From NCBI RefSeq assembly GCF_002234675.1, contig NC_019867.2, forward strand, positions 310,001 through 374,000: a stretch of DNA of 64,000 bases, read 5' to 3'. The stretch comes from Oryzias latipes. Its lineage: Eukaryota > Chordata > Actinopteri > Beloniformes > Adrianichthyidae. Made by a program: the position numbers and the translations under genes. Below are positions 48,051-60,277 of the stretch, piece by piece; within the stretch, counting starts at the first letter, position 1, and each line of letters begins with the position of its first letter. Under the pieces are notes generated by a model. That model made no database searches, was not told where the DNA came from, and saw only the letters and a list, made by a program, of their open reading frames with translations.

Positions 48051-51000
48051 TCCTGCCGATAGGTTGTTCTGGTGGACGTTCCCGCTAATAGGTGGTTCTG
48101 CTGGACGTTCCCGCTAATAGGTGGTTCTGGTGGAAGTTCCCGCTAATAGGTGGTTCTGCTGAACGTTCCCGCTAATAGGTGGTTCTGCTGGACGTTCCCG
48201 CTAATAGGTGGTTCTGGTGGACGTTCATGCCGATAGGTGTTTTTCTGGTGGACGTTCCTGCCGATAGGTGGTTCTGGTGGACGTTCCTGCTAATAGGTGG
48301 TTCTGGTGGACGTTCCCGCTAATAGGTGGTTCTGGTGGACGTTCCCGCTAATAGGTGGTTCTGGTGGACGTTCCTGCCGATAAGTGGCTCTGGTGGACGT
48401 TCCCGCTAATAGGTGGTTCTGGTGGACGTTCCTGCTAATAGGTGGTTCTGGTGGACGTTTCGGCCGATTGGTGGTTCTGCTGGATTTCCCTGCCGATTGG
48501 TAGTTCTGGTGGACGTTCCTGCCGATTGGTGGTTCTGCTGGATTTTCCTGCCGATAGGTGTTTCTGGTTGACGTTCCTGCCGATAGGTGGTTCTGCTGGA
48601 CGTTCCTGCCGATAGGTGGTTCTGGTGGACGTTCCTGCCGATAGGTGGTTCTGGTGGACGTTACTGCTGATAGGCTGTTTTACTGGCCATTCCCGCTAAT
48701 AGGCGGTTCTACTGGCCATTCCCGCTAATAGGTGGTTCTGGTGGACGTTCCTGCTAATAGGTGGTTCTGCTGGACGTTCCTTCTAATAGGTGGTTCTGGT
48801 GGACGTTTCGGCCGATTGGTGGTTCTGCTGGATTTTCCTGCCGATGGGTAGTTCTGGTGGACGTTCCCGCTAATAGGTGGTTCTACTGGCCATTCCTGCT
48901 AATAGGTGGTTCTGGTGGACGTTCCTTCTAATAGGTGGTTCTGGTGGACGGTCCTGCCGATAGGTGGTTCTGCTGGACGTTCCTGCCGATAGGTGGTTCT
49001 GCTGGACGTTCCCGCCAATAGGTGGTTCTGCTGGACGTTCCCGCTAATAGGTGGTTCTGGTGGACGTTCCTGCCGATAGGTGGTTCTGGTGGACGTTCCC
49101 GCTAATAGGTGGTTCTGCTGGACGTTCCTGCCAATAGGTGGTTCTGGTGGACGTTACTGCTAATAGGCGGTTCTACTGGCCATTCCCGCTAATAGGCGGT
49201 TCTACTGGCCATTCCCGCTAATAGTTGGTTCTGGTGGACGTTCCTGCTAATAGGTGGTTCTGCTGGACGTTCCTGCCGATAGGTGGTTCTGGTGGACGTT
49301 CCTGCCGATAGGTGGTTCTGCTGGACGTTCCTGCCGATAGGTGGTTCTGGTGGACGTTCCTGCCGATAGGTGGTTCTGGTGGACGTTCCTGCTAATAGGT
49401 GGTTCTGGTGGACGTTTCGGCCGATTGGTGGTTCTGCTGGATTTTCCTGCCAATTGGTAGTTCTGGTGGACATTCCTGCCGATAGGTGGTTCTGGTGGAC
49501 GTTCCCGCTAATAGGTGGTTCTGCTGGACGTTCCCGCTAATAGGTGGTTCTGGTGGACGTTCCCGCTAATAGGTGGTTCTGGTGGACGTTCCCGCTAATA
49601 GGTGGTTCTGGTGGACGTTCCTGCCGATAGGTGTTTCTGGTGGACGTTCCTGCCGATAGGTGGTTTTGGTGGACGTTCCTGCTAATAGGTGGTTCTGGTG
49701 GACGTTCCCGCTAATAGGTGGTTGTGGTGGACGTTTCTGCCGATAGGTGGTTCTGGTGGACGTTCCCGCTAATAGGTGGTTCTGGTGGACTTTCCTGCTA
49801 ATACATGGTTCTGGTGGACGTTTCGGCCGATTGGTGGTTCTGCTGGATTTCCCTGCCGATTGGTAGTTCTGGTGGACGTTCCTGCCGATTGGTGGTTCTG
49901 CTGGATTTTCCTGCCGATAGGTGGTTCTGGTGGACGTTCCTGCCGATAGGTGGTTCTGGTGGACGTTACTGCTAATAGGCGGGTCTACTGGCCATTCCCG
50001 CTAATAGGCGGTTCTACTGGCCATTCCCGCTAATAGTTGGTTCTGGTGGACATTCCTGCTAATAGGTGGTTCTGCTGGACGTTCCTTCTAATAGGTGGTT
50101 CTGGTGGATGTTTCGGCCGATTGGTGGTTCTGCTGGATTTTCCTGCCGATTGGTAGTTCTGGTGGACGTTCCTGCCGATAGGTGGTTCTGGAGGACGTTT
50201 CCGCTAATAGGTGGTTCTGGTGGACGTTCCTGCCGATAGGTGGTTCTGGTGGACGTTCCCCCTAATAGGTGGTTCTGCTGGACGTTCCTGCCGATAGGTG
50301 GTTCTGGTGGACGTTCCTGCCGATAGGTGGTTCTGCTGGACGTTCTTGCCGATAGCTGGTTCTGGTGGACGTTCCTGCCGATAGGTGGTTCTGGTGGACG
50401 TTCCTGCTAATAGGTGGTTCTGGTGGACGTTTCCGCTAATAGGTGGTTCTACTGGCCTTTCCCGCTAATAGGTGGTTCTGCTGGATTTTCCTGCCGATTG
50501 GTATTTCTGGTGGACGTTCCTGCCGATAGGTGGTTCTGGTGGACGTTTCCGCTAATAGGTGGTTCTACTGGCCATTCCCGCTAATAGGTGGTTCTGCTTG
50601 ACGTTCCTGCCGATAGGTGGTTTTGGTGGACGTTCCTGCCGATAGGTGGTTCTGGTGGACGGTCCTGCCGATAGGTGGTTCTGCTGGACGTTCCTGCCGA
50701 TAGGTGGTTCTGCTGGACGTTCCCGCCAATAGGTGGTTCTGCTGGACGTTCCCGCTAATAGGTGGTTCTGGTGGACGTTCCTGCCGATAGGTGGTTCTGG
50801 TGGACGTTCCCGCTAATAGGTGGTTCTGCTGGACGTTCCTGCCAATAGGTGGTTCTGGTGGACGTTACTGCTAATAGGCGGTTCTACTGGCCATTCCCGC
50901 TAATAGGCGGTTCTACTGGCCATTCCCGCTAATAGTTGGTTCTGGTGGACGTTCCTGCTAATAGGTGGTTCTGCTGGACGTTCCATCTAATAGGTGGTTC

Positions 51001-54000
51001 TGCTGGATTTTCCTGCCAATTGGTAGTTCTGGTGGACGTTCCTGCCGATAGGTGGTTCTGGTGGACGTTCCTGCTAATAGGTGGTTCTGCTGGACGCTCC
51101 TGCCAATAGGTGGTTCTGCTGGACGTTCCTGCTAATAAGTGGTTTTGCTGGACGTTCCTGCCGATAGGTGGTTCTGCTGGACGTTCCTGCTAATACGTGG
51201 TTCTGGCGGACGTTCCTGCTAATAGGTGGTTCTGCTGGACGTTCCTGCCGATAGGTGGTTCTGCTGGACGTTCCCGCTAATTGGTGGTTCTGCTGGACGT
51301 TCCCGCTAATAGGTGGTTCTGGTGGACGTTCCTGCCGATAGTTGGTTCTGCTGGATTTTCCTGCCGATTGGTAGTTCTGGTGGACGTTCCTGCCGACAGG
51401 TGGTTCTAGTGGACGTTCCCGCTAATAGGTGGTTCTGGTGGACGTTCCTGCTAATAGGTGGTTCTGGTGGACGTTCCTGCTAATAGGTGGTTCTGCTGGA
51501 TTTTCCTGCCGATTGGTAGTTCTGGTGGACGTTCCTGCCGACAGGTGGTTCTAGTGGACGTTTCCTCTAATAGGTGGGTCTGCTGGATGTTTCTTCCGAT
51601 AGGTGGTTCTGGTGGACGTTCCTGCCGATAGGTGGTTCTGGTGGACGTTCCCGCTAATAGGTGGTTCTGGTGGACGTTCCTGCTAAAAGGTGGTTCTGGT
51701 GGACGTTCCCGCTAATAGGTGGTTCTACTGGACGTTCCTGCCGATAGGTGGTTCTGGTGGACGTTCCTGCCGATAGGTGGTTCTGGTGGACGTTCCTGCT
51801 AATAGGTGGTTCTGGTGGACGTTCCCGCTAATAGGTGGTTCTGGTGGACGTTCCCGCTAATAGGTGGTTCTGGTGGACGTTCCTGCCGATAAGTGGCTCT
51901 GGTGGACGTTCCCGCTAATAGGTGGTTCTGGTGGACGTTCCTGCTAATAGGTGGTTCTGGTGGACGTTTCGGCCGATTGGTGGTTCTGCTGGATTTCCCT
52001 GCCGATTGGTAGTTCTGGTGGACGTTCCTGCCGATTGGTGGTTCTGCTGGATTTTCCTGCCGATAGGTGTTTCTGGTTGACGTTCCTGCCGATAGGTGGT
52101 TCTGCTGGACATTCCTGCCGATAGGTGGTTCTGGTGGACGTTCCTGCCGATAGGTGGTTCTGGTGGACGTTACTGCTGATAGGCGGTTTTACTGGCCATT
52201 CCCGCTAATAGGCGGTTCTACTGGCCATTCCCGCTAATAGGTGGTTCTGGTGGACGTTCCTGCTAATAGGTGGTTCTGCTGGACGTTCCTTCTAATAGGT
52301 GGTTCTGGTGGACGTTTCGGCCGATTGGTGGTTCTGCTGGATTTTCCTGCCGATTGGTAGTTCTGGTGGACATTCCTGCTAATAGGTGGTTCTGGTGGAC
52401 GTTCCCGCTAATAGGTGGTTCTACTGGCCATTCCCGCTAATAGGTGGTTCTGCTGGCCATTCCCGCTAATAGGTGGTTCTGGTGGACGTTCCTGCCGATA
52501 GGTGGTTCTGGTGGACGTTCCCGATAATAGGTGGTTCTACTGGCCATTCCTGCTAATAGGTGGTTCTGGTGGACGTTCCTTCTAATAGGTGGTTTTGGTG
52601 GACGTTTCGGCCGATTGGTGGTTCTGCTGGATTTTCCTGCCGATGGGTAGTTCTGGTGGACGTTCCTGCCGATAGGTGGTTCTGGTGGACGTTCCTGCCG
52701 ATAGGTGGTTCTGGTGGACGTTCCCGCTAATAGGTGGTTCTACTGGCCATTCCTGCTAATAGGTGGTTCTGGTGGACGTTCCTTCTAATAGGTGGTTCTG
52801 GTGGACGTTTCGTCCGATTGGTGGTTCTGCTGGATTTTCCTGCCGATGGGTAGTTCTGGTGGACGTTCCTGCCGATAGGTGGTTCTGGTGGACGTTCCTG
52901 CCGATAGGTGGTTCTGGTGGACGTTCCTGCCGATAGGTGGTTCTGCTGGACGTTCCTGCCGATAGGTGGTTCTGGTGGACGTTCCTGCCGATAGGTGGTT
53001 CTGCTGGACGTTCCTGCCGATAGGTGGTTCTGGTGGACGTTCCTGCCGATAGGTGGTTTGGTGGACGTTCCTGCTAATAGGTGGTTCTGGTGGACGTTTC
53101 GGCCGATTGGTGGTTCTGCTGGATTTTCCTGCCAATTGGTAGTTCTGGTGGACGTTCCTGCCGATAGGTGGTTCTGGTGGACGTTCCCGCTAATAGGTGG
53201 TTCTGTTGGACGTTCCCGCTAATAGGTGGTTCTGGTGGACGTTCCCGCTAATAGGTGGTTCTGGTGGACGTTCCCGGTAATAGGTGGTTCTGGTGGACGT
53301 TCCTGCCGATAGGTGTTTCTGGTGGACGTTCCTGCCGATAGGTGGTTTTGGTGGACGTTCCTGCTAATAGGTGGTTCTGGTGGACGTTCCCGCTAATAGG
53401 TGGTTCTGCTGGACGTTCCTTCTAATAGGTGGTTCTGTTGGACGTTTTGGCCGATTGGTAGTTCTGGTGGACGTTCCTGCTAATAGGTGGTTCTGGTGGA
53501 CGTTCCCGCTAATAGGTGGTTCTACTGGCCATTCCCGCTAATAGGTGGTTCTGGTGGACGTTCCTGCCGATAGGTGGTTCTGGTGGACGTTCCCGCTAAT
53601 AGGTGGTTCTACTGGCCATTCCTGCTAATAGGTGGTTCTGGTGGACGTTCCTTCTAATAGGTGGTTCTGGTGGACGTTTCGGTCGATTGGTCGTTCTGCT
53701 GGATTTTCCTGCCGATAGGTGGTTCTGGTGGACGTTCCTGCCGATAGGTGGTTCTGCTGGACGTTCCTGCCGATAGGTGGTTCTGGTGGATGTTCCTGCT
53801 AATAGGTGGTTCTGGTGGAAGTTTCGGCCGATTGGTGGTTCTGCTGGATTTTCCTGCCAATTGGTAGTTCTGGTGGACATTCCTGCCGATAGGTGGTTCT
53901 GGTGGACGTTCCCGCTAATAGGTGGTTCTGCTGGACGTTCCCGCTAATAGGTGGTTCTGGTGGACGTTCCCGCTAATAGGTGGTTCTGGTGGACGTTCCC

Positions 54001-54474
54001 GCTAATAGGTGGTTCTGGTGGACGTTCCTGCCGATAGGTGTTTCTGGTGGACGTTCCTGCCGATAGGTGTTTCTGGTGGACGTTCCTGCCGATAGGTGGT
54101 TTTGGTGGACGTTCCTGCTAATAGGTGGTTCTGGTGGACGTTCCCGCTAATAGGTGGTTCTGGTGGACGTTCCTGCTAAAAGGTGGTTCTGGTGGACGTT
54201 CCTGCTAATAGGTGGTTCTGGTGGACGTTTCGGCCGATTGGTGGTTCTGCTGGATTTCCCTGCCGATTGGTAGTTCTGGTGGACGTTCCTGCCGATTGGT
54301 GGTTCTGCTGGATTTTCCTGCCGATAGGTGGATCTGGTGGACGTTCCTGCCGATAGGTGGTTCTGCTGGACGTTCCTGCCGATAGGTGTTTCTGGTTGAC
54401 GTTCCTGCCGATAGGTGGTTCTGCTGGACGTTCCTGCCGATAGGTGGTTCTGCTGGACGTTCCCGCTAATAGGT

Positions 54475-57400
54475 GGTTCTGGTGGACGTTCCTGCTAATA
54501 GGTGGTTCTGGTGGACGTTCCTGCTAATAGGTGGCTCTGGTGGACGTTTCGGCCGATTGGTGGTTCTGCTGGATTTCCCTGCCGATTGGTAGTTCTGGTG
54601 GACGTTCCTGCCGATTGGTGGTTCTGCTGGATTTTCCTGCCGATAGGTGGATCTGGTGGACGTTCCTGCCGATAGGTGGTTCTGCTGGACGTTACTGCTA
54701 ATAGGCGGTTCTACTGGCCATTCCCGCTAATAGGCGGTTTTACTGGCCATTCGCCCTAATAGGTGGTTCTGGTGGACGTTCCTGCTAATAGGTGGTTCTG
54801 CTGGACGTTCCTTCTAATAGGTGGTTCTGGTGGACGTTTCGGCCGATTGGTGGTTCTGCTGGATTTTCCTGCCGATTGGTAGTTCTGGTGGACGTTCCTG
54901 CAAATAGGTGGTTCTGGTGGACGTTCCTGCCGATAGGTGGTTCTGGTGGACGTTACTGCTAATAGGTTGTTCTACTGGCCATTCCCGCTAATAGGTGGTT
55001 CTGGTGGACATTCCTGCTAATAGGTTGTTCTACTGGCCATTCCCGCTAATAGGTGGTTCTGGTGGACATTCCTGCTAATAGATGGTTTTGGTGGACGTTT
55101 CGGCCAATTGGTGGTTCTGCTGGATTTTCCTGCCGATTGGTAGTTTTGCTGGACGTTCCTGCTAATAGGTGGTTCTGGTGGACGTTCCCGCTAATAGGTG
55201 GTTCTACTGGCCATTCCCGCTAATAGGTGGTTCTGCTGGCCATTCCCACTAATAGGTGGTTCTGGTGCACGTTCCTGCCGATAGGTGGTTCTGGTGGACG
55301 TTCCCGCTAATAGGTGGTTTTACTGGCCATTCCCGCTAATAGGTGGTTCTGCTGGACGTTCCTTCTTATAGGTGGTTCTGGTGGACGTTTCGGAAGATTG
55401 GTGGTTCTGCTGGATTTTCCTGCCGATTGGTAGTTCTGGTGGACGTTCCTGCCGATAGGTGGTTCTGCTGGACGTTGCTGCTAATAGGTGGTTCTGGTGG
55501 ACGTTTCGGCCGATTGGTGGTTCTGCTGGATTTTCCTGCCGATTGGTAGTTCTGGTGGACATTCCTGCCGATAGGTGGTTCTGGTGGACGTTCCCGCTAA
55601 TAGGTGGTTCAGCTGGACGTTCCCGCTAATAGGTGGTTCTGGTGGACGTTCCCGCTAAAAGGTGGTTCTGCTGAACGTTCCCGCTAATAGGTGGTTCTGC
55701 TGGACGTTCCCGCTAATAGGTGGTTCTGCTGGACGTTCCTGCCGATAGGTGTTTTTCTGGTGGACGTTCCTGCCGATAGGTGGTTCTGGTGGACGTTCCT
55801 GCTAATAGGTGGTTCTGGTGGACGTTCCCGCTAATAAGTGGTTCTGGTGGACGTTCCCGCTAATAGGTGGTTCTGGTGGACGTTCCTGCCTATAGGCGGC
55901 TCTGGTGGACGTTCCCGCTAATAGGTGGTTCTGGTGGACGTTCCTGCTAATAGGTGGTTCTGGTGGACGTTTCGGCCAATTGGTGGTTCTGCTGGATTTC
56001 CCTTCCGATTGGTAGTTCTGGTGGACGTTCCTGCCGATTGGTGGTTCTGCTGGATTTTCCTGCCGATAGGTGTTTCTGGTTGACGTTCCTGCCGATAGGT
56101 GGTTCTGCTGGACGTTCCTGCCGATAGGTGGTTCTGGTGGACGTTCCTGCCGATAGGTGGTTCTGGTGGACGTTACTGCTGATAGGCGGTTTTACTGGCC
56201 ATTCCCGCTAATAGGCGGTTCTACTGGCCATTCCCGCTAATAGGTGGTTCTGGTGGACGTTCCTGCTAATAGGTGGTTCTGCTGGACGTTCCTTCTAATA
56301 GGTGGTTCTGTTGGACGTTTCGGCCGATTGGTGGTTCTGCTGGATTTTCCTGCCGATTGGTAGTTCTGTCGGACGTTCCTGCTAATAGGTGGTTCTGGTG
56401 GACGTTCCCGCTAATAGTTTGTTCTACTGGCCATTCCCGCTAATAGGTGGTTCTGCTGGCCATTCCCGCTAATAGGTGGTTCTGGTGGACGTTCCTGCCA
56501 ATAAGTGGTTCTGGTGGACGTTCCCGCTAATAGGTGGTTCTACTGGCATTCCTGCTAATAGGTGGTTCTGGTGGACGTTCCTTCTAATAGGTGGTTCTGG
56601 TGGACGTTTCGGCCGATTGGTCGTTCTGCTGGATTTTCCTGCCGATGGGTAGTTCTGGTGGACGTTCCTGCCGATAGGTGGTTCTGGTGGACGTTCCTGC
56701 CGATAGGTGGGTCTGGTGGACGTTCCTGCCGATAGGTGGTTCTGCTGGACGTTCCTGCCGATAGGTGTTTCTGGTGGACGTTCCTGCCGATAGGTGGTTC
56801 TGGTGGACGTTCCTGCTAATAGGTGGTTCTGGTGGACGTTTCGTCCGATTGGTGGTTCTGCTGGATTTTCCTGCCAATTGGTAGTTCTGGTGGACATTCC
56901 TGCCGATAGGTGGTTCTGGTGGACGTTCCCGCTAATAGGTGGTTCTGCTGGACATTCCCGCTAATAGGTGGTTCTGGTGGACGTTCCCGCTAATAGGTCG
57001 TTCTGGTGGACGTTCCCGCTAATAGGTGGTTCTGGTGGACGTTCCTGCCGATAGGTGTTTCTGGTGGACGTTCCTGCCGTTAGGTGGTTTTGGTGGACGT
57101 TCCTGCTAATAGGTGGTTCTGGTGGACGTTCCCGCTAATAGGTGGTTCTGGTGGACGTTCCTGCTAAAAGGTGGTTCTGGTGGACGTTCCTGCTAATAGG
57201 TGGTTCTGGTGGACGTTTCGGCCGATTGGTGGTTCTGCTGGATTTCCCTGCCGATTGGTAGTTCTGGTGGACGTTCCTGCCGATTGGTGGTTCTGCTGGA
57301 TTTTCCTGCCGATAGGTGGATCTGGTGGACGTTCCTGCCGATAGGTGGTTCTGCTGGACGTTCCTGTCGATAGGTGGTTCTGGTGGACATTCCTGCCGAT

Positions 57401-60277
57401 AGGTGGTTCTGGTGGACGTTCCTGCTAATAGGTGGTTCTGGTGGACGTTCCTGCTAATAGGTGGCTCTGGTGGACGTTTCGGCCGATTGGTGGTTCTGCT
57501 GGATTTCCCTGCCGATTGGTAGTTCTGGTGGACGTTCCTGCCGATTGGTGGTTCTGCTGGATTTTCCTGCCGATAGGTGGATCTGGTGGACGTTCCTGCC
57601 GATAGGTGGTTCTGCTGGACGTTACTGCTAATAGGCGGTTCTACTGGCCATTCCCGCTAATAGGCGGTTTTACTGGCCATTCGCCCTAATAGGTGGTTCT
57701 GGTGGACGTTCCTGCTAATAGGTGGTTCTGCTGGACGTTCCTTCTAATAGGTGGTTCTGGTGGACGTTTCGGCCGATTGGTGGTTCTGCTGGATTTTCCT
57801 GCCGATTGGTAGTTCTGGTGGACGTTCCTGCAAATAGGTGGTTCTGGTGGACGTTCCTGCCGATAGGTGGTTCTGGTGGACGTTACTGCTAATAGGTTGT
57901 TCTACTGGCCATTCCCGCTAATAGGTGGTTCTGGTGGACATTCCTGCTAATAGATGGTTTTGGTGGACGTTTCGGCCAATTGGTGGTTCTGCTGGATTTT
58001 CCTGCCGATTGGTAGTTTTGCTGGACGTTCCTGCTAATAGGTGGTTCTGGTGGACGTTCCCGCTAATAGGTGGTTCTACTGGCCATTCCCGCTAATAGGT
58101 GGTTCTGCTGGCCATTCCCACTAATAGGTGGTTCTGGTGCACGTTCCTGCCGATAGGTGGTTCTGGTGGACGTTCCCGCTAATAGGTGGTTTTACTGGCC
58201 ATTCCCGCTAATAGGTGGTTCTGCTGGACGTTCCTTCTTATAGGTGGTTCTGGTGGACGTTTCGGAAGATTGGTGGTTCTGCTGGATTTTCCTGCCGATT
58301 GGTAGTTCTGGTGGACGTTCCTGCCGATAGGTGGTTCTGCTGGACGTTGCTGCTAATAGGTGGTTCTGGTGGACGTTTCGGCCGATTGGTGGTTCTGCTG
58401 GATTTTCCTGCCGATTGGTAGTTCTGGTGGACATTCCTGCCGATAGGTGGTTCTGGTGGACGTTCCCGCTAATAGGTGGTTCAGCTGGACGTTCCCGCTA
58501 ATAGGTGGTTCTGGTGGACGTTCCCGCTAAAAGGTGGTTCTGCTGAACGTTCCCGCTAATAGGTGGTTCTGCTGGACGTTCCCGCTAATAGGTGGTTCTG
58601 CTGGACGTTCCTGCCGATAGGTGTTTTTCTGGTGGACGTTCCTGCCGATAGGTGGTTCTGGTGGACGTTCCTGCTAATAGGTGGTTCTGGTGGACGTTCC
58701 CGCTAATAAGTGGTTCTGGTGGACGTTCCCGCTAATAGGTGGTTCTGGTGGACGTTCCTGCCTATAGGCGGCTCTGGTGGACGTTCCCGCTAATAGGTGG
58801 TTCTGGTGGACGTTCCTGCTAATAGGTGGTTCTGGTGGACGTTTCGGCCAATTGGTGGTTCTGCTGGATTTCCCTTCCGATTGGTAGTTCTGGTGGACGT
58901 TCCTGCCGATTGGTGGTTCTGCTGGATTTTCCTGCCGATAGGTGTTTCTGGTTGACGTTCCTGCCGATAGGTGGTTCTGCTGGACGTTCCTGCCGATAGG
59001 TGGTTCTGGTGGACGTTCCTGCCGATAGGTGGTTCTGGTGGACGTTACTGCTGATAGGCGGTTTTACTGGCCATTCCCGCTAATAGGCGGTTCTACTGGC
59101 CATTCCCGCTAATAGGTGGTTCTGGTGGACGTTCCTGCTAATAGGTGGTTCTGCTGGACGTTCCTTCTAATAGGTGGTTCTGTTGGACGTTTCGGCCGAT
59201 TGGTGGTTCTGCTGGATTTTCCTGCCGATTGGTAGTTCTGTCGGACGTTCCTGCTAATAGGTGGTTCTGGTGGACGTTCCCGCTAATAGTTTGTTCTACT
59301 GGCCATTCCCGCTAATAGGTGGTTCTGCTGGCCATTCCCGCTAATAGGTGGTTCTGGTGGACGTTCCTGCCAATAAGTGGTTCTGGTGGACGTTCCCGCT
59401 AATAGGTGGTTCTACTGGCATTCCTGCTAATAGGTGGTTCTGGTGGACGTTCCTTCTAATAGGTGGTTCTGGTGGACGTTTCGGCCGATTGGTCGTTCTG
59501 CTGGATTTTCCTGCCGATGGGTAGTTCTGGTGGACGTTCCTGCCGATAGGTGGTTCTGGTGGACGTTCCTGCCGATAGGTGGGTCTGGTGGACGTTCCTG
59601 CCGATAGGTGGTTCTGCTGGACGTTCCTGCCGATAGGTGTTTCTGGTGGACGTTCCTGCCGATAGGTGGTTCTGGTGGACGTTCCTGCTAATAGGTGGTT
59701 CTGGTGGACGTTTCGTCCGATTGGTGGTTCTGCTGGATTTTCCTGCCAATTGGTAGTTCTGGTGGACATTCCTGCCGATAGGTGGTTCTGGTGGACGTTC
59801 CCGCTAATAGGTGGTTCTGCTGGACATTCCCGCTAATAGGTGGTTCTGGTGGACGTTCCCGCTAATAGGTCGTTCTGGTGGACGTTCCCGCTAATAGGTG
59901 GTTCTGGTGGACGTTCCTGCCGATAGGTGTTTCTGGTGGACGTTCCTGCCGTTAGGTGGTTTTGGTGGACGTTCCTGCTAATAGGTGGTTCTGGTGGACG
60001 TTCCCGCTAATAGGTGGTTCTGGTGGACGTTCCTGCTAAAAGGTGGTTCTGGTGGACGTTCCTGCTAATAGGTGGTTCTGGTGGACGTTTCGGCCGATTG
60101 GTGGTTCTGCTGGATTTCCCTGCCGATTGGTAGTTCTGGTGGACGTTCCTGCCGATTGGTGGTTCTGCTGGATTTTCCTGCCGATAGGTGGATCTGGTGG
60201 ACGTTCCTGCCGATAGGTGGTTCTGCTGGACGTTCCTGTCGATAGGTGGTTCTGGTGGACATTCCTGCCGATAGGTG
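54475..60277. repeat. Tandem duplication of a 2.9-kb satellite segment
   Basis: Segment 54475-57404 and segment 57405-60277 carry the same order of unit variants, with offset 2930 at the start and 2872 after about 55080. The 58-base change is one extra dimer in the first copy near 54960-55080. Confidence 0.85.
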
